Positions 1 to 4,993 of a DNA stretch of 6,037 bases are shown one piece after another. Position numbers and translations under genes: made by a program. The DNA is from Patescibacteria group bacterium (GTDB lineage Bacteria; Patescibacteria; UBA1384; CAILIB01): positions 1-6,037 of the forward strand of contig JAJFBK010000041.1 in NCBI GenBank assembly GCA_020696955.1. Reading direction: 5' to 3'. The notes beneath the pieces are model-generated. The model ran no database searches. It was not told where the DNA came from and worked only from the letters and a program-made list of their open reading frames with translations. The stretch's first letter is position 1. Each line of letters starts with the position of its first letter.

Positions 1-402
1 GATGAAAAAGGGAGGGTGCAGGTACCTGTGAAATGGCGCTCTAAGTTGGCTGATGGGGCCGTTGTAACCAAGGGGTTTGACGGCTCCCTCAAGTTTTATC
101 CCATTAGCGTTTGGCAGGACATTGCCGCCAAACTTGCTAGCTTGCCACAAAGCCAGCCGGAAACACGCGCTTATGTGCGTCAGACCTTAGCTGGAGCTGT
201 CGACGTAGAACTCGACAAACTAGGCCGCATCGTCATTCCTCCGTATCTTAGGGGATATGCCGGGCTTAGCAAGCAAACGGTTCTTGCCGGTTTGCATGAT
301 CACATTGAATTATGGGATGAGAAAACCTGGAATTCTTATATTGACGGTATCGACGTTACCACAACGGCTTTCAGCGATACGTTAAAAGAAATGGGAATCT
401 AA
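1..402 (+). CDS. mraZ: MraZ, dcw cluster transcriptional regulator (5' partial)
   Basis: MraZ is a DNA-binding protein of the SpoVT/AbrB-like fold. It forms a ring and, in the bacteria studied, binds short repeats upstream of its own gene to control the dcw operon. The frame is open to base 1. Its first visible residues, DEKGRVQVP, are the core of the first MraZ half-domain, followed by WRSKL and a TKGFDGSLKFYP segment. The second half-domain is the VELDKLGRIVIPPYLR segment (about bases 202 to 255), ending with HIELWDEKTW. This duplicated D-x-x-GR-[IV]-x-[IV]P pattern is diagnostic. About 133 residues are visible and family members have roughly 140 to 150, so only about ten N-terminal residues should lie outside the window. 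A GTG at base 16 falls inside the DEKGRV motif and cannot be the true start, although GGGAGG precedes it. The gene ends with TAA, 36 nt before the ftsL-like gene. The usual next gene, rsmH, is absent. Confidence 0.94.
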   Translation, partial: DEKGRVQVPVKWRSKLADGAVVTKGFDGSLKFYPISVWQDIAAKLASLPQSQPETRAYVRQTLAGAVDVELDKLGRIVIPPYLRGYAGLSKQTVLAGLHDHIELWDEKTWNSYIDGIDVTTTAFSDTLKEMGI

Positions 403-420
403 GGTTCGGACTACATACGT

Positions 421-429
421 AAAGGAGGA
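421..429 (+). promoter_or_regulatory. strong Shine-Dalgarno site of the ftsL-like gene
   Basis: AAAGGAGGA lies 9 nt before the ATG at 439, in the only gap of the window longer than 25 nt. It is an almost perfect complement of the 16S rRNA 3' end and fixes the start of the ftsL-like gene. It is clearly stronger than anything in front of ftsI, murF or murD, where only GGTAGG-like or no purine tracts are seen. Confidence 0.85.
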
Positions 430-438
430 ATCACTGGC

Positions 439-825
439 ATGGGGGCACGCTATTCTAAACAATCAGGCTATACTGTTACGAGGCGGACTCCTGTTCGTCG
501 CCAACCGGTCCGCACTGTTCAGCGACGGGTAAAATTTGGTCCAAGCACTGCGAAATTCTTCGGGCTGGCATTCTTGGGAATCTTGGCTATCGTCATGCTT
601 ACCCAGTCAAGTACCAACGCCACTACTGCCTACAAAGAAAATGAAATCAAAAAAGAGATAGGCCATATCGACCAGGACATCGAGAGGCTAAAGTTAGAAG
701 CGAAACGGGCCGAATCCTTGCAAAGCGTACAGCAGACTGCGGTCAAAGAAGGTTTGGAGCCAGTCAAGCAAGTGGAACATATTGAGAAAGGCGAAGTGGC
801 CGGAGCTTCTACCCAACAAGAATAA
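439..825 (+). CDS. ftsL: FtsL-like bitopic cell division protein
   Basis: FtsL is a small single-pass membrane protein of the FtsQ-FtsL-FtsB (DivIB-FtsL-DivIC) complex, which helps recruit and activate the septal synthase pair FtsW-FtsI. The call rests on architecture and position, because FtsL sequences are poorly conserved. The 128 residues (E. coli FtsL has 121) fall into three parts. Residues 1 to 39 are a cytoplasmic tail with about eleven Arg/Lys and no Asp/Glu. Residues about 40 to 55 are a hydrophobic membrane segment (FFGLAFLGILAIVMLT). Residues about 66 to 100 form a charged helix with heptad-like spacing, suited to a coiled coil. It is followed by TAVKEGLEPVKQVEHIE, which resembles the A-x-x-x-GL/GM-x-P ending common in FtsL/DivIC proteins. 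The last ten residues look disordered. The start is fixed by AAAGGAGGA. It lies directly upstream of ftsI, the usual place of ftsL. A FtsB/DivIC-type protein is the main alternative. Confidence 0.75.
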   Translation: MGARYSKQSGYTVTRRTPVRRQPVRTVQRRVKFGPSTAKFFGLAFLGILAIVMLTQSSTNATTAYKENEIKKEIGHIDQDIERLKLEAKRAESLQSVQQTAVKEGLEPVKQVEHIEKGEVAGASTQQE

Positions 826-849
826 GATAATTCCTTCTGGTAGGCGCCA

Positions 850-2640
850 ATGAAAGAAAAGCGGATCGGCATTCTCATACTCGGATCATTCCTGATCACC
901 TTCGGATTGGTGGCCAGGCTTTTTAGTATTTCGGTTCTCCAGCATGACGAGTACATAGCCGCCGCCAAAGAGCAGCAGACCCTGGAGCGAGAAGTACTGC
1001 CTAAACGGGGAGACATTTACGTTCAAGATTATACGACGGGAACACCTGCATTGCTGGCTCAGAGCGTTGAGCGATTTGCGATTTCTGCCACTCCTCGAAA
1101 CGTAACCAAAAAAGCCGAATACGCCAAGGTGTTGGCTGAGGCAAGTGGCGTCAGCGAGGCGAGTGTACTGGAGCGGCTTCAGGCTGAGCCGGGATGGTAT
1201 ATGAACCCACTCAAACGTGGTCTTACCAAAGAAGAAGTTGAAGCGGTGGCCACCAAGCTAAATGCCATAGAAAAAGCGGCCAACCCTAATTGGAGCAACC
1301 AGACTATCAATTTTGATTCAGCCAGCGGCAGTAACCTTCTCTTTATGGGGGGAGTTTACTTTATCCGGGAATACCAGCGGGCGTACCCTGAAGGGAGCCT
1401 TCTTGGCCAAGTACTTGGCTTTGTAAACGACCATGGAACCGGCCAATACGGAGTCGAAGGACAGTATGACAAAGAGTTGAAGGGGTATAAGGGGAGAATT
1501 GCCCTGGAGCAAGACAGCGTAGGGACGTTGCTCGACCAAAAATCGGCTGTAGATGGAAAAGACGGAACCAGTTACGAGCTGACGGTTGATCGTAATGTCC
1601 AGTACGTGGTTGAACGGGAGCTTGCCGAAGAAATCAAAAATTCAGAAGCCAAAAGCGGCAGCGTCATCGTGATGGACCCGAAGACCGGTGAGATTATCGC
1701 TATGGCTAGCCAGCCTTCTTATGATCCAAATGAGTTCGGAAAAGTAAAACAAGAAGACATCGGTGTTTTTGATAATCCAGCCATCAGCCGAATTTGGGAA
1801 CCGGGTAGTATTTTCAAGCCGCTCATTATGGCCATGGCGCTTGATCTCGGGCTGGTAACGCCGCAGACCAAAGATGATTTTCCGGCTTCCGTAATGGTTG
1901 AGGGATATAAGATCGAAACGGCCTTGCGTAAGGCTTATGGAGTGCAAACCATGTCGGACGTGCTGGCAAATTCTGACAACGTTGCTATGGTATGGGTTGC
2001 CAATAAAATCGGCAGTCAGAGAATGCATGATTACCTCCAGAAATTTGGCTTTGGTGACTTCACGGGCGTTGACTTGAAAAATGAGATCTCTGGAAATGTT
2101 CTTGCTCTTAAAAAATGGAGAGATATCAACCGAGCCACCATTTCATTTGGACAGGGTATTGCCGTTACGCCGATGCAGGTGGTAAATGCCTATGCCGCCA
2201 TTGCCAATGAAGGCAAGATGATCGAGCCTCACATCGTAAAGGCAACTATCGACAAGACAGGAAATCGACAAGAGACCCCTATCAAGGAAGGTGCGCAGAT
2301 TGTCAGTCCCGAGGTATCAAAGGACCTGAGGAACATGATGGTGGCAACCGTTATAAATGCCCACAGACGGGCCGGTACTGATGGGTATAAGATCGGTGGA
2401 AAAACCGGAACGGCTCAGATTCCTGACCCGGAAAAGGGGGGTTACCTGCCCGATGCCTATAACCACTCCTTCGTAGGAATTGGTCCTAGTGATGATCCTA
2501 AGTACGTGATGCTTGTGAAGATTGATAACCCAAACCTCAAAAAAGTCGGTATTTACGCTGAAGGTACGGCGGTGCCTCTCTTTGGGCGAATTTCTTCCTT
2601 TCTGCTAAACTATTACCAGATCCCGCCTACCAACCGCTAA
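850..2640 (+). CDS. ftsI: FtsI, class B penicillin-binding protein (septal transpeptidase)
   Basis: This is a D,D-transpeptidase anchored in the membrane, with its catalytic domain outside, that cross-links septal peptidoglycan together with FtsW. In its 596 residues, about 5 to 25 form an uncleaved signal anchor (RIGILILGSFLITFGLVARL). The non-catalytic PBP dimerisation domain follows, with RGDIYVQD near residue 54 and the conserved YPEGSLLGQVLGFVND and GQYGVEGQYDKEL segments. The transpeptidase domain holds all three active-site motifs: SIFK with nucleophile S320 and K323, SDN at 375 to 377, and KTG at 518 to 520. The context WEPGSIFKP and GGKTGTAQIP is typical of FtsI. The end (PLFGRISSFLLNYYQIPP) is the normal FtsI C-terminus, so the gene is complete, and there is no PASTA domain. 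The start is the ATG 24 nt after ftsL. Only a weak GGTAGG precedes it, so translational coupling with ftsL is plausible. The middle residue of SDN is unusual (see findings). A general elongation PBP2 is less likely, given the position after ftsL. Confidence 0.96.
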   Translation: MKEKRIGILILGSFLITFGLVARLFSISVLQHDEYIAAAKEQQTLEREVLPKRGDIYVQDYTTGTPALLAQSVERFAISATPRNVTKKAEYAKVLAEASGVSEASVLERLQAEPGWYMNPLKRGLTKEEVEAVATKLNAIEKAANPNWSNQTINFDSASGSNLLFMGGVYFIREYQRAYPEGSLLGQVLGFVNDHGTGQYGVEGQYDKELKGYKGRIALEQDSVGTLLDQKSAVDGKDGTSYELTVDRNVQYVVERELAEEIKNSEAKSGSVIVMDPKTGEIIAMASQPSYDPNEFGKVKQEDIGVFDNPAISRIWEPGSIFKPLIMAMALDLGLVTPQTKDDFPASVMVEGYKIETALRKAYGVQTMSDVLANSDNVAMVWVANKIGSQRMHDYLQKFGFGDFTGVDLKNEISGNVLALKKWRDINRATISFGQGIAVTPMQVVNAYAAIANEGKMIEPHIVKATIDKTGNRQETPIKEGAQIVSPEVSKDLRNMMVATVINAHRRAGTDGYKIGGKTGTAQIPDPEKGGYLPDAYNHSFVGIGPSDDPKYVMLVKIDNPNLKKVGIYAEGTAVPLFGRISSFLLNYYQIPPTNR

Positions 2641-2650
2641 CCGTTTTCGC

Positions 2651-3970
2651 ATGATTTTTCGTCTTAAAACGTTTGCCCAGACCTTGCTGTGGTCAGCGGT
2701 CCATAGCAAGATTCTTTTCGAAAAGCCTACTGTGGTAGCCATCACTGGCAGCGTAGGAAAAACCAGTACCAAAGAAGCGATTGCCTTGGTTCTTTCTAAG
2801 TCTGGACGATCGGTGACAAAGACCTATGGGAACATGAATACGGAGACCGGGGTTCCGCTTTCTTTGCTTGGCTATACTGAGGCTCCCCAGGGCATGAAGG
2901 GCTGGATGGGGGTAATTGCCAAGTCATGGCTTACTTCGCCTTTCAAATACAGCAAGTCTCCTTTCTATGTTCTCGAATATTCAGCCGACAAGCCGGGTGA
3001 CATCGCCTTGCTGGCGGGGCATATTCCTTTTGAAATCGGGGTTCTGACTTCCATCGTTCCGGCCCACATGCAAGCCTATCCCAAGTTTGAGGATTTGGTC
3101 AAAGAAAAGCTTTCAATAATGACAGGACTGAAAAAAGGCGGGCAAATGATTTTGAATGCCGACGATCCTGTCCAGGTAAAAGCTGGAAAGGGGATGGACT
3201 CTGTTCTCTGGTATGGCATTGCCTCGGGTGGTGCTAAGAAGACCGGAGTATGGGCCCAAGATATTGAGTTAACAGCCAAAGGCCTCAAGTGCAGGATTGA
3301 TTGGATAGTGGCAAAGAGCATGGATGGCATTGGCAGGCATCAGCTCCAGAGTATCAGCGTTCAGACTGCTTTGCTGGGTAAGCACCAGCTTCATTCGCTT
3401 CTTGCAGCTGCCGCAGTTGGATTTCAAGCTAAAATACCGGCAACAGAAATTGCTAAAGCCCTAGAAGAGTACAGGCTTCCAGCCGGAAGGGGGGTGATCA
3501 TTGAGGGAATAAAAGATATGACGATCATAGATGACACCTACAACGCCTCACCTGAATCTGTAAAATCTGGACTGGACATGCTACGGGAATTTGCCGGAAA
3601 ACGTCGGACTGTGGCTATTTTGGGAAATATGAACGAACTTGGGGATTTTGCTCCTCAAGCCCATAAGGACGTTGCTACCTATGCTGCCGGAAAAGTGGAT
3701 TTCTTCGTAGGAATAGGACCTTTAGGAGAATCCATGGCGGCCGCCATCCAAGAGGCTGGCCAGGCAGGTCATACGGTCATATCCTTTGTGAAGCCTGAGA
3801 CTGCCATTATCAAGCTTGATCAGCTCGTGAAGAGAGGTGATGTGGTGTATGTAAAAGGTTCCCAAAATGGGGTACGCTTGGAAAGGCTGGTCAAACGCCT
3901 CATGGCTCATCCTGAGCAGGCAGAACAACTCTTGGTGCGACAATCCGGCAAATGGAAAGAACAATCATGA
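2651..3970 (+). CDS. murF: MurF-type Mur ligase lacking the usual N-terminal domain
   Basis: MurF is a cytoplasmic ATP-dependent ligase that joins D-Ala-D-Ala to UDP-MurNAc-tripeptide. The central ATPase domain shows the P-loop GSVGKTST at 33 to 40, NMNTETGVPLSLL at 61 to 73, a metal-binding-type glutamate E109 in EYSADKPGDI, H139 in VPAHMQAY, and K153, which aligns with the carbamylated lysine of Mur ligases. LNADDP follows. The C-terminal Mur ligase domain carries DDTYNASPES at 294 to 303 (a MurF hallmark), VAILGNMNELGD and VYVKGSQNGVRLERLV. Only 31 residues precede the P-loop, against roughly 100 in E. coli MurF, so the domain that contacts UDP-MurNAc-tripeptide is missing. The short leader (FRLKTFAQTLLWSAVHSKIL) looks like an amphipathic helix. 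The length of 439 is still near normal (E. coli 452), because the region around residues 75 to 105 is longer and there is a C-terminal tail. The ATG lies 10 nt after ftsI with no recognisable ribosome site, and no upstream start codon is available in frame. MurF is the best call. The acceptor peptide cannot be read from the sequence. Confidence 0.92.
   Translation: MIFRLKTFAQTLLWSAVHSKILFEKPTVVAITGSVGKTSTKEAIALVLSKSGRSVTKTYGNMNTETGVPLSLLGYTEAPQGMKGWMGVIAKSWLTSPFKYSKSPFYVLEYSADKPGDIALLAGHIPFEIGVLTSIVPAHMQAYPKFEDLVKEKLSIMTGLKKGGQMILNADDPVQVKAGKGMDSVLWYGIASGGAKKTGVWAQDIELTAKGLKCRIDWIVAKSMDGIGRHQLQSISVQTALLGKHQLHSLLAAAAVGFQAKIPATEIAKALEEYRLPAGRGVIIEGIKDMTIIDDTYNASPESVKSGLDMLREFAGKRRTVAILGNMNELGDFAPQAHKDVATYAAGKVDFFVGIGPLGESMAAAIQEAGQAGHTVISFVKPETAIIKLDQLVKRGDVVYVKGSQNGVRLERLVKRLMAHPEQAEQLLVRQSGKWKEQS
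3954..3970 (+). promoter_or_regulatory. murF-mraY coupled stop/start (ATGA) with its ribosome site
   Basis: The sequence GGAAAG (3954 to 3959) lies 7 nt before the ATG at 3967, and this ATG overlaps the murF stop TGA (3968 to 3970) as ATGA. This layout is typical of translational coupling. It favours 3967 over the in-frame ATG at 3952, which has no purine-rich site upstream and would add only five residues (MERTI). Confidence 0.7.
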
Positions 3971-4992
3971 ACACGACCCTCACGATCTCAGTAATTCAGC
4001 TCAAAGAAGTCTCGCTATTCTTGGCGGTGGCTTTCGTGATGGCCTTTGCATCCGCACCGCTTCTTACGAATTTTCTGTATAAGAACAAGATGGGAAAACG
4101 GCTCCGTGAACATGGGGCTGATGGAAATGCCGCACCGATCTTCGCAAAGTTACATGGCAAAAAAGCCGGAACGCCGGTTATGGGAGGGCTTCTCTTCTGG
4201 GTGATTACTGCTCTTCTTACGCTCTTTTTCAATCTTGAACGCTCAGAAACCTGGCTTCCGGTCTTTACCTTGGTGGCTGCCGGAATCATTGGCGGCATTG
4301 ATGATCTGATGAACGTAAACGGCAAAGGTTCCAATGGAGGAGGCCTTCGGTTGAAGCATAAGTTTTGGGTGTATGCGGCCGTGGCAGCCGTCGGGGCCTG
4401 GTGGTTTTATGAAAAGTTAGGATGGAACTATATTTCCATTCCAGGAATTGGAGATCAAGTGGTTATTGGCGCCTGGTATGTGCCGCTCTTTATAGGGACA
4501 GTTATTTATACCGCTTTTAGCATGAACCAAACTGACGGGCTTGATGGTCTGGCGGGTGGGGTCAGCATGATCGCCTGCATGGTTTTTACGCTTATTTGTC
4601 TGATTCAAGGCAAAGTTTATCTGGCCATATTCTCTGCTACGTTGCTTGGTTCGCTCCTGGCTTTTCTCTGGTTTAACATCTATCCAGCTAGATTCTTTAT
4701 GGGAGATACCGGTAGCATGGCGCTCGGCATGGTTTTGCCTATTTTGGCATTTCTTACCAATACTGCCGTCATATTGCCGCTCATTCTGCTGATTCCGTTC
4801 TTGGAAGGCATCTCTACAATTTTGCAAATTGGTTCGAAAAGATTATTTGGACGTAAGATCTTTCTGGTGGCACCAGTCCATCATCACTTTGAAGCAATTG
4901 GCTGGCCTGAAAGCAAGGTTACCATGAGGTTCTGGGTGATAGCAGCCGTCAGTGCTACAGTCGGATTATTACTTGTATTGGTAGGCCAGTAA
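3967..4992 (+). CDS. mraY: MraY, phospho-MurNAc-pentapeptide transferase
   Basis: MraY is an integral membrane enzyme that transfers phospho-MurNAc-pentapeptide from UDP to undecaprenyl phosphate, giving lipid I. With the ATGA start the protein has 341 residues (346 from the ATG at 3952; E. coli 360). About ten hydrophobic segments can be counted, as expected. Family motifs in order are GTPVMGGLLFW near the second segment, the catalytic pair D112-D113 in GGIDDL, NQTDGLDGLAGG at 187 to 198, FMGDTGSMALG with the third conserved aspartate D247, and PVHHHFEAIGWPE with the triple histidine at 305 to 307. These motifs, and the triple histidine in particular, separate MraY from the related WecA/TagO transferases. 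The stretch after D112-D113 is about two residues longer than in E. coli and glycine-rich (NGKGSNGGGLRLKHKF). The gene is coupled to murF upstream and murD starts 1 nt after its stop, so all three steps are made from one transcript. Confidence 0.97.
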   Translation: MNTTLTISVIQLKEVSLFLAVAFVMAFASAPLLTNFLYKNKMGKRLREHGADGNAAPIFAKLHGKKAGTPVMGGLLFWVITALLTLFFNLERSETWLPVFTLVAAGIIGGIDDLMNVNGKGSNGGGLRLKHKFWVYAAVAAVGAWWFYEKLGWNYISIPGIGDQVVIGAWYVPLFIGTVIYTAFSMNQTDGLDGLAGGVSMIACMVFTLICLIQGKVYLAIFSATLLGSLLAFLWFNIYPARFFMGDTGSMALGMVLPILAFLTNTAVILPLILLIPFLEGISTILQIGSKRLFGRKIFLVAPVHHHFEAIGWPESKVTMRFWVIAAVSATVGLLLVLVGQ

Positions 4993-4993
4993 C

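Noticed and set aside
8..18. AAGGGAGG followed by GTG as an mraZ ribosome site and start
   Set aside because: The purine tract is coding (Lys-Gly-Arg of DEKGRV) and abuts the GTG with no spacing.
403..438. Possible promoter or terminator between mraZ and ftsL
   Set aside because: No -35/-10 pair and no GC-rich stem with a T tract can be seen. The only inverted symmetry is a short TACGTA.
630..1016. 128-codon open frame on the - strand across ftsL and ftsI
   Set aside because: It lies antisense to two well-supported genes, has a Cys/Ser-rich translation without any recognisable motif, and has no ribosome site.
1642..2028. 128-codon open frame on the - strand inside ftsI
   Set aside because: It is antisense to the transpeptidase core including SIFK and SDN. 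The translation has no domain-like pattern.
3867..4082. + strand open frame over the murF-mraY junction
   Set aside because: It overlaps the conserved end of murF and the first membrane segment of mraY in another frame, with no motif of its own.
4417..4827. 136-codon open frame on the - strand inside mraY
   Set aside because: The Gln/Asn/Lys/Arg-rich translation is what the antisense of hydrophobic membrane codons gives. It is a shadow of mraY.
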